Assembly: GCA_028700325.1 (NCBI GenBank)
Contig: JAQVSV010000005.1
Span: 1 to 58,759, forward strand
Length of the DNA: 58,759 bases
Source of the DNA: Elusimicrobiaceae bacterium
GTDB taxonomy: Bacteria; Elusimicrobiota; Elusimicrobia; Elusimicrobiales; Elusimicrobiaceae
Direction: 5' to 3'
Shown: positions 41,925-50,877 of the stretch, piece by piece
How the letters are laid out: the number at the start of each line of letters is the position of its first letter
How positions within the stretch are numbered: position 1 is the first letter of the stretch
The notes under the pieces: model-generated
What the model saw: only the letters and a program-made list of their open reading frames with translations
What the model was told of the DNA's origin: nothing
The model's database searches: none
Translations under genes and position numbers: made by a program

Positions 41925-44849
41925 CTATTCGTCCCGGCTGGTCTTGCGTTTTTTATATTCGTCGTCCATCAAGCTGTCGTAATGAGAACGTTCATCGGCG
42001 GAAATTTCGTCAATGAGGGCGCGCGCCCTGCTTCGTCCGGCGTGAGGATCTTTCGGCAGCGGCAGCTGATCCGGCACGGAAGCCGCTTTTTTCTTTTTCT
42101 TTACGGCCGGCCTGGTTTTTACAGCCGGCTTTCCGGACGCCGACCGCGCCGCGTTGGAATAGTCCGGCTCGCTCGCCGAGGGGGACAGCTTATTGGCCTT
42201 GCCCGACGGGCTTGAGAACATGCCGTCGTCACCGCCGAGCAGTTCAACGGCTTTGTTGTTGATGCCGCTCTTTATCTTCCGGGCATCCGTATCAACCACA
42301 AAACCGTACTGTAGCGGCTCTTTTCGCGGCTGCAGCAGTTTATAGTACACATAGCAGGTGCTGCGGTAGCAGGATTTGCTTTCCCATTTTTCCTCATACG
42401 GCTCGCCGCCCAGCCCGGCCACCAGGGTATTGGCAAACCAGTTCTCAATGGTGCCTTTCCCGCCGGGCAGACTATGCTGCTTGACTATTGAAACAGCCAA
42501 CTCGCTTTTCGCGGCGGCGTCCAGACCCGGCGGTTCGCCGGACGGCTGCGCCGCCGTCGCCGCGGCGGGAACAGCCGAGGTCGAAACCTGCGTGCCGCCT
42601 GCGTCAGGCTGCGTCGCCGTCGCCGCCGGATCCTGTTCCGCGGCGGCTTTGCCGCGCCCGCGCAGCAGAAAAACCGCCGCAAGCAAAACAACGGCCGCGA
42701 GGCCGCCAGCCAATACGACAACAAGCATTTTCTTCGCGCCGGGAGCGGCTCCGCCGGGCTGGGTAACATTCGGCGCCGTCAGCCTGGCATTTCTCACTTC
42801 GGCCGCTACATGCACGGTACGCAGGTCATTCTGCGTACCTATGCCAACGCCGCCGGTAACGCCGGAAAAATGCGTTCTGGTCATGCGGATGGAAGACTGC
42901 TCCTGTGCGGGCAGCGCCGCTGATGCGGTCATCTGGCCCGATTGCATGGAAGTTTTCGTAAAGGCTTCGGTAAACAGATTGCCGGGCAAAACATCCGGAA
43001 TCATCTGGGTTTTATTCTGCCCTGCGGTTTCTTCGGTCATCGCCGGAAAAACCTTCGGTTCGCCCGTGGCATTCAGCCGCTCTGTCCGGCTCAATGCGGC
43101 GATACGGGCCTGAATATCGCCCATAAACGGGCCGGACTCCTGCGAATCCCTGTCCGCTTTCGCCGCCGGGCCGGCCGAATCCGCGATAGACGCGGAATCT
43201 TCGCTTTGAACGGCCTGCGGAGATTGCGGCGGCACCGTAGGCCGGGGCGGCGGCGCTGTAAACTGGGGCGGCACCGTAGGCCGGGGCGGCGGCGCCGTAA
43301 ACTGGGGCGGCACCGTAGGCTGTGGCGACGGCGAAAGATTGGGCGAGGTCACCAGATCTTCCCGCATCACTACCGGCGGCATATCGCCCGAAACCGCAGA
43401 TGAACCGTCTTCCATATCACGGCTTATCGTGTCGCGTGCCAATGCCGACAGATCCATATTCCTGGCCGGCGGCAGATTGTCATCGGAAGAAGCAGACGAT
43501 GCGGAATCAGACTCCGGCCGGGCGCCCGCCTGACCGGCCCGCTCTTTTTCCGGCTCGTCGGCACGGTATAATTCCGTATCCAGCAGGCTTGGCGAAACCA
43601 TCTGCTGGGGAAATTCCATGTCGCTTATGGACGTGTCATCATCTTCAGACTCCTGCCGGCTGGAATCCGACGAAACTGCGGGCTGCGCTGCCCGCGTGAT
43701 ATGGCGCCGCGAAAACCCGGATTGCGGCTCCGCTTCATCCTCAAACTCATCATCCGGCCCGGCGGAATACTCCGGCCGCCGGTAAACAGGCCGCCGCGCA
43801 TGACTCTTTTGCGGCCGTTCCCGCGTTTGGGCGCGCATATAATCGGCCGCCGTTTCTTCCTCCTCGTCCGGTTCAGACGAGTCAAAAGAAAACCGCGTTG
43901 AATCCTGCGCCAGTTCCTGTAAAATCTCGTTTTCTTTCAGCGTGGCGACCCAGCCGGGCGCAACTTCGCCAAGCGCTCTGGGGAATTTCTTCTCCGGGCC
44001 GGCCAGCCCGCCGTCTGCGCCTGACCGGTCAGCCGGTAAAACGCCGCGCGGCATTTTTTCACGGCATCCCGAATCCTGCCCAGCCGCTTCACGCGCCGTT
44101 TTGGCGCCAGAATACTGCTGCCCCGTGCCGTCTTCCGGCTCCAGCACCGCGCCGTCAAATTTTATCAGCTGCCGGGCTTCCTGTTCGGAATAACCGAGCG
44201 TCCTGAGCATTTCAATCGTATCCGGGTCAGACGACATGTCCGGGCTCTCGCCTTCCACACCTTCCGCGCGTTCCGCTTCCGCGGTAGCGCCGGGCCCGTC
44301 GTCAGTTCCGCCGTCCGCTTCAGGCACGCCGTCCGGTTCGCTTCCGTCCGGCAGGATCTCCCGCGAAGCCTGCCCGTCCGCTTCCGGGTCCGCCGCCGGG
44401 GCGACCGCCTCGGCGTAAACCTGTTCCAGCTCGTTTTCAAATCCGCCGCCGGAACCGGATTCTTCCGCGCCGGCTTCCCCGGAAGAACCTGCGGCAGCGG
44501 CCTTCATATCACCGCCATCGCCCGAACCGGCTGCAGCCGTGATATCAGCCTCCGCACCGGAAACCACTTCCTGCCCGCCGGGTCCGGCTTGAGAATCAGT
44601 ATTTAAACCGGTAAATTCACCCGTCGGACCGGCGCCGTCCGCGTTTTCCTGCGTTCCGGGCTCGTCCTGACCCGATAAAGCGGCCTTCAATTCCCCGAAC
44701 TCCGACGCGCATACCCAGTCCGCCCCGCTCTCGCCCAGCCTGTCTTCGGGGCAAACAAGCGATGTCAGCCGGAAATCATCCCGGCTGACAAGCTCATCTG
44801 CGTCAAACGGCCCAGTGATTTCGCCCCGGGCGTACAACCAATAATTCAC
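41925..44849 (-). CDS. Large single-pass membrane protein with N-terminal GYF_2-like domain and proline-rich repeats, unknown function
   Basis: 974 residues from a GTG at 44849 with GGAG six bases upstream; the ORF extends further, but that would overlap gltX. Residues 1-65 resemble a GYF_2 domain (YWLYARGEITGPFDADELVS ... ADWVCASEFGELK). Then comes about 640 residues of acidic, Ser/Pro/Glu/Gly-rich low-complexity sequence with a short UBA-like stretch (DTIEMLRTLGYSEQEARQLI) and a PTVPPQFTAPPPR repeat. One transmembrane segment follows (about 705-728, KMLVVVLAGGLAAVVLLAAV), then a compact C-terminal domain with a Cys pair (SCYRSTCYVYYKL), and a basic tail. Topology would put the disordered part in the cytoplasm. 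It lies between gltX and pilT, 23 bases before pilT, so a link with pilus function is possible but unproven. Confidence 0.7.
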   Translation of the reverse strand: MNYWLYARGEITGPFDADELVSRDDFRLTSLVCPEDRLGESGADWVCASEFGELKAALSGQDEPGTQENADGAGPTGEFTGLNTDSQAGPGGQEVVSGAEADITAAAGSGDGGDMKAAAAGSSGEAGAEESGSGGGFENELEQVYAEAVAPAADPEADGQASREILPDGSEPDGVPEADGGTDDGPGATAEAERAEGVEGESPDMSSDPDTIEMLRTLGYSEQEARQLIKFDGAVLEPEDGTGQQYSGAKTAREAAGQDSGCREKMPRGVLPADRSGADGGLAGPEKKFPRALGEVAPGWVATLKENEILQELAQDSTRFSFDSSEPDEEEETAADYMRAQTRERPQKSHARRPVYRRPEYSAGPDDEFEDEAEPQSGFSRRHITRAAQPAVSSDSSRQESEDDDTSISDMEFPQQMVSPSLLDTELYRADEPEKERAGQAGARPESDSASSASSDDNLPPARNMDLSALARDTISRDMEDGSSAVSGDMPPVVMREDLVTSPNLSPSPQPTVPPQFTAPPPRPTVPPQFTAPPPRPTVPPQSPQAVQSEDSASIADSAGPAAKADRDSQESGPFMGDIQARIAALSRTERLNATGEPKVFPAMTEETAGQNKTQMIPDVLPGNLFTEAFTKTSMQSGQMTASAALPAQEQSSIRMTRTHFSGVTGGVGIGTQNDLRTVHVAAEVRNARLTAPNVTQPGGAAPGAKKMLVVVLAGGLAAVVLLAAVFLLRGRGKAAAEQDPAATATQPDAGGTQVSTSAVPAAATAAQPSGEPPGLDAAAKSELAVSIVKQHSLPGGKGTIENWFANTLVAGLGGEPYEEKWESKSCYRSTCYVYYKLLQPRKEPLQYGFVVDTDARKIKSGINNKAVELLGGDDGMFSSPSGKANKLSPSASEPDYSNAARSASGKPAVKTRPAVKKKKKAASVPDQLPLPKDPHAGRSRARALIDEISADERSHYDSLMDDEYKKRKTSRDE
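43231..43325 (-). repeat. 39-bp in-frame tandem repeat encoding PTVPPQFTAPPPR
   Basis: Copies begin at 43231, 43270 and 43309 (the last incomplete); period 39 bases or 13 codons. The two full copies differ by a single base (gcgctg/gcgccg). The repeat lies within the proline-rich cytoplasmic region of the GYF_2-like membrane protein and is a probable site of copy-number variation. Confidence 0.85.
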
Positions 44850-44862
44850 TCGCGCTCCAGTT

Positions 44863-46329
44863 CTACTCCGCGCACAGCGGCTTTGCCGACTCAAGTCTGC
44901 GCAATACCGTTTCGCGGCCTAGATATTCAAGCATCAAAAACAGGGTCGGCCCCTGAGTGCGCCCGCTTGCGGCCACTCGCAGCGGATGAAAAACCTGCCC
45001 GGCTTTCAGTCCGCTGTCGGCTGCGAACCTGCGGGCTGCCGCCTCCAGTTCTTTTTCTTTAAAATCTGCCTGCTGCCCGTAAACAGCCGCAATGCCGCGC
45101 AGCACCGCTTTCGCGCCCGGCTTTTTAAGCACTTTTTCCACGGACTCAGGATCAAATTCAACCTGTTCCGTGAAAAAGAAATCCACCAGCGGAGGAATTT
45201 CCGTAAGCAGTTTGTATTTTTCCTGCTCAATAGCCACGATCTTCACAAGTTTTTCCCGGTCGCCGGACACATCCACGCCGGCCTTCGTCAAAAACGGCAA
45301 CGCCCGCCGCGCCAGTTCATCAGCCGGCATTTTGCGGATATATTCGCCGTTCATCCACTTTAGCTTAACGGGATCGAAAACAGCCGGATTCTTCTGGCAC
45401 CCGGCGATATCGAACTTCGCTTCCAGTTCGCCCGGCCCGAACAGCTGCTGGCTTTCCGTGTTGGACCAGCCGAGCAGAGCAAGATAATTCATCATCGCTT
45501 CCGGCAAAAACCCTTCCGCCTCGTATTCGAAGATGCCGGTGTGCCCGTGCCGCTTGGAAAGCTTGGTGCCGTCCGGCCCGTGGATCATTGACAGGTGCAT
45601 GAATTCCGGCATTTCAAACCCCAGCGCCCTGTAAAGGTTTATCTGATGCGCGGTATTGGAGATGTGGTCGTCGCCGCGCAGGATATGCGTGATTTTCATC
45701 AGGTGATCGTCAATAACGCAGGCGAAATTATAGGTAGGGTACCCGGAGTATTTCTGCATGATGAAATCATACAGCAGTTTATTTTCGAATTTCACTTCGC
45801 CGCGGATCGGATCGTTGAAAACGGTGGTTCCCTCCGCCGGCATTTTAAAACGTATGACGGGTTTGCGGCCCTGCGCCTCCAGTGCGAGGCGCTGCTCCGC
45901 GGTAAGATCCCGGCACCGCCCGTTATAACGTGGCGGGCGTTTTTCAAGAGTCGCACGGCGGCGTTCCTCTTCCAGCTCTTCCGGCGTGCAGTAGCAGTAA
46001 TAGGCCTTGCCTTCGGCCAGCAGCCTGTCGGCGTAAGCCTTGTAAACGCCCTGTTCGGCGCGTTTGCTCTGGTAATAGGGGCCGTAATCACCTTTTTCGC
46101 CGCCTTCGATACAGGGGCCTTCGTCCCAGTCCAGGCCGAGCCATTTCATGCCGCGGAAAATAGACTGTTCAAACTCCGCGTTCGACCGGAGTTCATCCGT
46201 ATCTTCTATACGGAGAATAAACACGCCTTTATGCCTGCGCGCCAGCAGCCAGTTAAACAATGCCGTACGGGCACCGCCCAGATGCAGGTTGCCCGTGGGC
46301 GACGGTGCAAATCTAACTCTGATAGTCAT
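44863..46329 (-). CDS. gltX: Glutamyl-tRNA synthetase
   Basis: 488 residues. HIGH-type motif in FAPSPTGNLHLGGARTALFNW and KLSKRHG (about 253-259). The EGPCIEGGEKGDYGPYYQS part and the C-terminal anticodon-binding domain of class Ib enzymes are in place. It charges tRNA-Glu; whether it also charges tRNA-Gln (non-discriminating, with GatCAB) cannot be decided. No Shine-Dalgarno precedes the ATG; the mRNA leader is predicted to be very short. Confidence 0.96.
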   Translation of the reverse strand: MTIRVRFAPSPTGNLHLGGARTALFNWLLARRHKGVFILRIEDTDELRSNAEFEQSIFRGMKWLGLDWDEGPCIEGGEKGDYGPYYQSKRAEQGVYKAYADRLLAEGKAYYCYCTPEELEEERRRATLEKRPPRYNGRCRDLTAEQRLALEAQGRKPVIRFKMPAEGTTVFNDPIRGEVKFENKLLYDFIMQKYSGYPTYNFACVIDDHLMKITHILRGDDHISNTAHQINLYRALGFEMPEFMHLSMIHGPDGTKLSKRHGHTGIFEYEAEGFLPEAMMNYLALLGWSNTESQQLFGPGELEAKFDIAGCQKNPAVFDPVKLKWMNGEYIRKMPADELARRALPFLTKAGVDVSGDREKLVKIVAIEQEKYKLLTEIPPLVDFFFTEQVEFDPESVEKVLKKPGAKAVLRGIAAVYGQQADFKEKELEAAARRFAADSGLKAGQVFHPLRVAASGRTQGPTLFLMLEYLGRETVLRRLESAKPLCAE

Positions 46330-46345
46330 GGCTTAATAATAACAT

Positions 46346-46351
46346 ATTATA
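46346..46351 (-). promoter_or_regulatory. -10 box of gltX
   Basis: Minus-strand TATAAT (46351-46346) lies 16 bases before the gltX ATG in an AT-rich island of an otherwise GC-rich region. No good -35 is seen. The leader would be about nine bases long with no ribosome-binding site. Confidence 0.45.
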
Positions 46352-46417
46352 TTTACGCTTGCACAAACACAGCCAGCGCAAGTGAATGCGAATCGGGCAG
46401 CTTGCGCAAAAACGCGC

Positions 46418-48916
46418 TTAAATGGTTTTCAGTATTTCCCAAAATTCCGAAGCGGTTGCAATGCGTTCGTTATAGTCTTCACAGAGCGCCATTTCAAGAA
46501 GCTGATCTACCGCTTTGGGCAAAGTTGAATCTATCTGGGTGGGTGCGATTATATATTCGCTGTCCGGGTGAACGCCTTCCAGTTCCCAGGGAATATGTCC
46601 GGTAATCGCCTCATAAAAACAGATCCCTAGCGAATAAATGTCCGACTCCGGCCTCACAAGCCCCCGCCGCTGTTCCGGCGCCATATAGGCCGGCGTGCCG
46701 GACACGGTGGCCGCCGGTTTGGCGTCCATCTTCCTGGCCACTCCGAAATCCATAACCTTCACAATGCCCGTGGAAGCAAGCATGATGTTCGACAGCTTCA
46801 GATCCCGATGAATAATTCCGTTTTTATGAGCGTAAGTCAGGGCTTTGCAAATCGCCTCGAATATCGGTTTGGCTTCGGCAAGCGGCATCTTGCCGTCAGC
46901 GTCGAGCTTGTGCTCCAGCGTTTCGCCGTCCACATACTCAAACACCAGATACAGGTCGCCTTTCTCCCGGAAAACCGTGTAAATGTCCACTATATTCGGA
47001 TGGCGCAGGGAAGCCACCGTGCGCGCTTCGTTAAGCAGCTGCTCGCGGGCGTCGTCGCTCATGCCCAGTTCGGTGTGCAGCTGCTTTATGGCAACCTTGC
47101 GGCCCAAAACCTTGTCCTCGGCCAGAAACACCTGCCCCATGCCGCCTTCGCCGAGTTTTCTGATGACCTCGTAATTCTGCATTTCGCTTGGAAGCGCCGC
47201 GTCGAACTCTTTGCCGCTGTTGCGGCGGAAAAACTGCACGAGCCAGATTAAAAAACCCACTGTCGTCAGCAGGCCGACTCCGATCGCGTACAGCCGCCAC
47301 TGCAGCGGCAGACTGACCTCCGCGGCAGGCGCCGGTTTAACGGCGCCAGGCTGCTCGGCCACGGCGGCAAGCGCTATGGAATCAAGCCCCAGTTCCGGAA
47401 GCAGTGAATAATCCGCCAGCCGGTCGCGGTATTCCTGATAACCGCGCACAAGCAGTTCTTTATACTTGTCCCGGTCGCGCGGAGTCTTGGCGTGCAAAGC
47501 GGCGGTTTGAAGCTCGTCGAGCATCAGCCGGGCCTCGCGCATTTCTCCCGCGGTGTCGCCGCTGCTTTTGTAAAGCAGCCGCCGGATATTGTGCATCTGA
47601 AAACGCACTCCGGCCAGATTGGGGTCCGTCCCGGCAAGCGACAGCGCTTTTTCCGTATCCAGCATGATCGCGTCGGCATTTTTGTCGCTGGACGCTTTGT
47701 ACATATACACCGCGCGCGCCGCATAGCCGGACGGATCGGACGGATTGGCCGCTATCGCCCGTGAAGCCTCCAGCGCCGCGCGGGCGGGATCATAGCTTTC
47801 CTTTTCCTTGGCATTGCGCAGATACTGCTCGGCCAGCTGAGCCTGCGGCGTCACGTTAACCGCACCGGCGGCGTTTCGCGCGGAACCGCCGTTTGACCGG
47901 GCGGCGGAACCGGAGTCGCTCCCCCTGCCGTTACGCTCGCCGTTTTCAAAGGCCTGCCGGCCCGCGTTCAGCGGCCTGCGCTTGCCTTTCGCATACGCGC
48001 CTTCCACCATAATCGGAGAACCGTCGTCGCGCATGCTTTCAAATCCGCCGGCAAGCAGTGTCTGGCCAGCGACGCCGCTGGCCAGTCTGGCCAAGCCGGA
48101 CTGGCTGTTGACCGGAACAGAACCGGAAGAATTGGCGCCCGGCTGAGAGGAAGATGAAGAAGAGGGAGAAGCGGAAGAATCCGTCCCGGTTGACGTTTCG
48201 TCCGAACCGGAATCATCCGTCTGGCCGCCGTGATGGTTGGAACCGGAATTATGCTGTCCGGGCCGCCTCTGGCGAATGCTTGCCATCTCGCGGTTCTCTT
48301 CAGCGAGTTTCTGGCTTAGCGCGGGCAGATATTCCCAGCATTTGTCATTGGGGATCTGGGCTTTGCGGCATAATCTGGGCACCGTCAGCGCGATAGTGTT
48401 GCCTGATGCGCCGCCGCTCGCGCTGTCGTTTACAATCTGCACAATCGAATTCCAGCCGCGCTGCCAGTTGTCATTCTGCGGGAAAAGCACTTCCGGCGGA
48501 AACTCCTGCAAGTTAACCGGTTTGCCCGTTTCTCTGAATTCAATGACGCTGGCCGACATTTCGGCCACTTCTTTAACCAGATTGCGGCCGGTGGCGTCCT
48601 GAGCGTATACGGCGCAATTTCTTGGAACCGAGGCGCTGCCGCATTCCACCAGCGTATCATACCAGAACTTGTGCTTGAGTTTCTCCAGTTCGGCCCTGCC
48701 GGACGGCTTGAAAACGGCAGGATTCTCCTGCCTGAGCTTTAACAGAAAATTCCGGTACGCAAGCTGGGAATTTTCGCTGTTGGCGCATTTGCCCTCTTCA
48801 ACCGAAATCTTGAGCATGCATTCCTGTTCGCTGGCACCGGGAAGCCCTTCCGTCTGGGCATGCACGCAAACCGAGGCGCAGGCACACAAAGCCGCCGCGA
48901 GAATCAAGCGATGCAT
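46418..48916 (-). CDS. Membrane Ser/Thr protein kinase with exported N-terminal half and C-terminal kinase domain
   Basis: 832 residues from the ATG at 48916, which gives a perfect signal peptide (HRLILAAALCACASVCVHAQ); other in-frame starts exist at 48943 and 49030. The exported part has a Cys-containing domain (about 22-215), a Ser/Gly-rich linker (about 220-280) and TPR-like helices (about 360-470). A transmembrane segment (about 540-562, LYAIGVGLLTTVGFLIWLVQF) is followed by a complete Hanks-type kinase (581-832): GEGGMGQVFLAE, VAIK, HRDLKLSN, VMDFGVAR and YMAPEQ. All catalytic residues are there, so it should be active in the cytoplasm. The order is the reverse of the common PknB design, in which the kinase is N-terminal and the sensor C-terminal. 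The exported half may sense a periplasmic signal. Confidence 0.85.
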   Translation of the reverse strand: MHRLILAAALCACASVCVHAQTEGLPGASEQECMLKISVEEGKCANSENSQLAYRNFLLKLRQENPAVFKPSGRAELEKLKHKFWYDTLVECGSASVPRNCAVYAQDATGRNLVKEVAEMSASVIEFRETGKPVNLQEFPPEVLFPQNDNWQRGWNSIVQIVNDSASGGASGNTIALTVPRLCRKAQIPNDKCWEYLPALSQKLAEENREMASIRQRRPGQHNSGSNHHGGQTDDSGSDETSTGTDSSASPSSSSSSQPGANSSGSVPVNSQSGLARLASGVAGQTLLAGGFESMRDDGSPIMVEGAYAKGKRRPLNAGRQAFENGERNGRGSDSGSAARSNGGSARNAAGAVNVTPQAQLAEQYLRNAKEKESYDPARAALEASRAIAANPSDPSGYAARAVYMYKASSDKNADAIMLDTEKALSLAGTDPNLAGVRFQMHNIRRLLYKSSGDTAGEMREARLMLDELQTAALHAKTPRDRDKYKELLVRGYQEYRDRLADYSLLPELGLDSIALAAVAEQPGAVKPAPAAEVSLPLQWRLYAIGVGLLTTVGFLIWLVQFFRRNSGKEFDAALPSEMQNYEVIRKLGEGGMGQVFLAEDKVLGRKVAIKQLHTELGMSDDAREQLLNEARTVASLRHPNIVDIYTVFREKGDLYLVFEYVDGETLEHKLDADGKMPLAEAKPIFEAICKALTYAHKNGIIHRDLKLSNIMLASTGIVKVMDFGVARKMDAKPAATVSGTPAYMAPEQRRGLVRPESDIYSLGICFYEAITGHIPWELEGVHPDSEYIIAPTQIDSTLPKAVDQLLEMALCEDYNERIATASEFWEILKTI

Positions 48917-49116
48917 TAACAAGTCAAATTTCAACTCAAGCATAAAAATCCCGGTTTCCGATGCGGCTGTTACGGCAGAAATATCGCACGCTGTCGCATC
49001 TGCCTCGCGGCGCACAGCCTGTCTATTCATTTATGATAGGCATTATGTCCCAGCCCGTCAACCGCCAAAAGACCATGCCGCATATAGGCCTTTTGACCCA
49101 TGCGGATTCCGGCGGT

Positions 49117-50226
49117 TCAGTTAAATACCCAGCATATTTTCACGGCAGGCACAAAAGAGCCGGCGGAAGAACCGGCAAACACTCCGTCTTTCTGCCGTAT
49201 ATTCAAATAGCGCAGTTCGGCGGCCAGCACCGCCTCTCCCACCTTCGCCTTTACGCCGGCTCCGCCTGAAAACATAAGTCCTTCCGACCCGGCCTTATGG
49301 CCCTCGCCCAGCACCGAATCGTTTGACACGTTGTAGCTTATATCGGTAAACGCCGCTCCGATTCCGGCCCGCGCATAGGGCCGGAACCGGCCTGCCGGAT
49401 TGAATTCGTAGCCGCCAGTTACCTCAACAACGGTGATCCCGCCCGATGTCTTGATAGCGGAAGCCGGGAAAGCATGGGTTTTTGTGCCAAGCGACAGGAG
49501 TTCGGCATGCAAGCCCAGACACAACCCGGACCTGAACCTGAACAGGTATTCCGCGCCCAGCGCAAACCCGGTTTTGCCGGGCGACACGACGCTTCCGCCA
49601 TACGGGCCGAGATCAAGGCTGATATCGTTGAGCCACGGCCCTAAAGACAATTCAAGCACGCCCGATATCCCGCGCCCGAAAAACCCCCGCTTGACACGCC
49701 CGTCGGCGGTTATTTCCGCGTAAGGCGGCGGCTGCGGCAAAGGCTCGGCCTGTCCGGCCTGTTGCACGGCCGGCCCGGTCACAGGCGCCGAAGACGGCTG
49801 TGCGGCTGCCGCCGGCGGCTCAAACGCCGCGGCTGCATAAGTTGACACCGCGGCCAGCTCCGCCGGCACGCCCGGCACGGCGGTAACAGGCTCCGCTTTC
49901 GCAATGTCCTGCCGCGCGATCACCATGCGCCTTCCGCCGGTTGTTGCAAGCACCATCGAATCCGCGCTGAGATCCTCGATAGCGCCCTCATAAACCGTCC
50001 CGTCATTCATGGTGACCCTGAAAACGTCTTTCTCGATACGGTCAATGCCGGACCGGGGAATGACAAACGTGCCCGACGCCGTGACCAGTTCCACGCTCCC
50101 GTCCGAACCGCCTGCGATCGAACCGGACACCGCCGCGCCCGATTTAAGATACACCGTTTCGGCCCCGCATGTCCCCTGTATGAAAAACACTGCCAGCGCG
50201 GCTGCCGCAATTAGACAATAACGCAT
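49117..50226 (-). CDS. Exported protein with C-terminal outer-membrane beta-barrel-like domain
   Basis: 369 residues from the ATG at 50226, chosen for GGAG five bases upstream. A signal peptide (RYCLIAAAALAVFFIQGTCGAE) is followed by two SH3-like beta units (VYLKSGAAVSGSIAGGSDGSVELV; VTMNDGTVYEGAIEDLSADSMVL), then a Pro/Ala-rich linker (about 130-175). Last comes a domain of alternating amphipathic strands ending in Phe-Asn (FVPAVKICWVFN) with ELSLGPWLNDISLDLG, GFALGAEYLFRFRSG and FRPYARAGIGAAFTDISYNVS, typical of small eight-stranded OMPs (OmpA/OmpW-like). Function unknown. Confidence 0.7.
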   Translation of the reverse strand: MRYCLIAAAALAVFFIQGTCGAETVYLKSGAAVSGSIAGGSDGSVELVTASGTFVIPRSGIDRIEKDVFRVTMNDGTVYEGAIEDLSADSMVLATTGGRRMVIARQDIAKAEPVTAVPGVPAELAAVSTYAAAAFEPPAAAAQPSSAPVTGPAVQQAGQAEPLPQPPPYAEITADGRVKRGFFGRGISGVLELSLGPWLNDISLDLGPYGGSVVSPGKTGFALGAEYLFRFRSGLCLGLHAELLSLGTKTHAFPASAIKTSGGITVVEVTGGYEFNPAGRFRPYARAGIGAAFTDISYNVSNDSVLGEGHKAGSEGLMFSGGAGVKAKVGEAVLAAELRYLNIRQKDGVFAGSSAGSFVPAVKICWVFN

Positions 50227-50310
50227 ACCTGCTCCACCGATCCGTCTCCCGCGTTTCAACCCGTCCGCCGTCCTGCGCCGGACGATGCAAAACAGCCCTG
50301 CGCTTTCCGT

Positions 50311-50330
50311 CGCGGTGTTTTAACACCGCG
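50311..50330. terminator. Inverted repeat downstream of the small membrane protein gene, possible terminator
   Basis: A 20-base perfect palindrome cgcggtgttttaacaccgcg lies in the 132-base gap between the barrel-protein gene and the small membrane protein gene. No T-run follows on the minus strand, so it is a weak terminator at best and might instead be a protein-binding or attenuation site. Confidence 0.35.
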
Positions 50331-50358
50331 GCGGAAAACACAACCGTTGCGAACGACT

Positions 50359-50823
50359 CTATTTACAGCATTTTTCGTTTACCGAATCGCGTATGTCGCG
50401 CACATTCTGCGCGGCTTCGACAGTAATTTTGATGCATTCGCTCATGGCATAGAAAATCATCGCGATAATGGCGCACGCGATGAAATTCACCAGCGACGAC
50501 AACGCGACAATTTTCCAGAACTGGCCCATGTATTCGGCCGGCACCTGTGAATAATCCTTCACGCGCAGAAAAACTGAAACCAGGAAATAAACCACCGGCA
50601 ACGCGCTCGCGAATTTAAACCCGATCGCTATGTTTCTGAGCGGAATATGCTCCAGCTCCCGTTCCGACCCGATCCGGCCCTTCCCGCAGCAGCAGACTGA
50701 CTCGCGGCAGGAATCTTCCTTTCTGTCCGCTCCGTTCTCCTCGACGGCAGCGGTTTCCTCTTTTGCCGTTTCCTCCGGCTTTATTTCCGTTTCTTCGGCT
50801 TTGACTTCATCATTTTGCGGCAT
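50359..50823 (-). CDS. Small membrane protein with two transmembrane segments and Cys clusters, unknown function
   Basis: 154 residues, with AAGGAGA 5 bases before the ATG. The first 45 residues are Glu-rich and probably unstructured. A Cys-rich patch follows (CRESVCCCGKG), then two transmembrane helices (about 73-90 and 103-125: FASALPVVYFLVSVFL; VALSSLVNFIACAIIAMIFY), an amphipathic helix and a C-terminal CC. It somewhat resembles DUF4282-type two-helix proteins, but I am not sure. The Cys residues could bind metal. It follows recN on the same strand after about 55 bases. Confidence 0.7.
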   Translation of the reverse strand: MPQNDEVKAEETEIKPEETAKEETAAVEENGADRKEDSCRESVCCCGKGRIGSERELEHIPLRNIAIGFKFASALPVVYFLVSVFLRVKDYSQVPAEYMGQFWKIVALSSLVNFIACAIIAMIFYAMSECIKITVEAAQNVRDIRDSVNEKCCK

Positions 50824-50877
50824 GTCGTTCTCCTTGTACGGTTATGCTAAAAGCCGCCGGGTACGGCGGCGTAAAAT

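Noticed and set aside
43231-43325. Repeats as a possible CRISPR array
   Set aside because: The units are contiguous, in frame and without spacers; they code for a proline-rich peptide.
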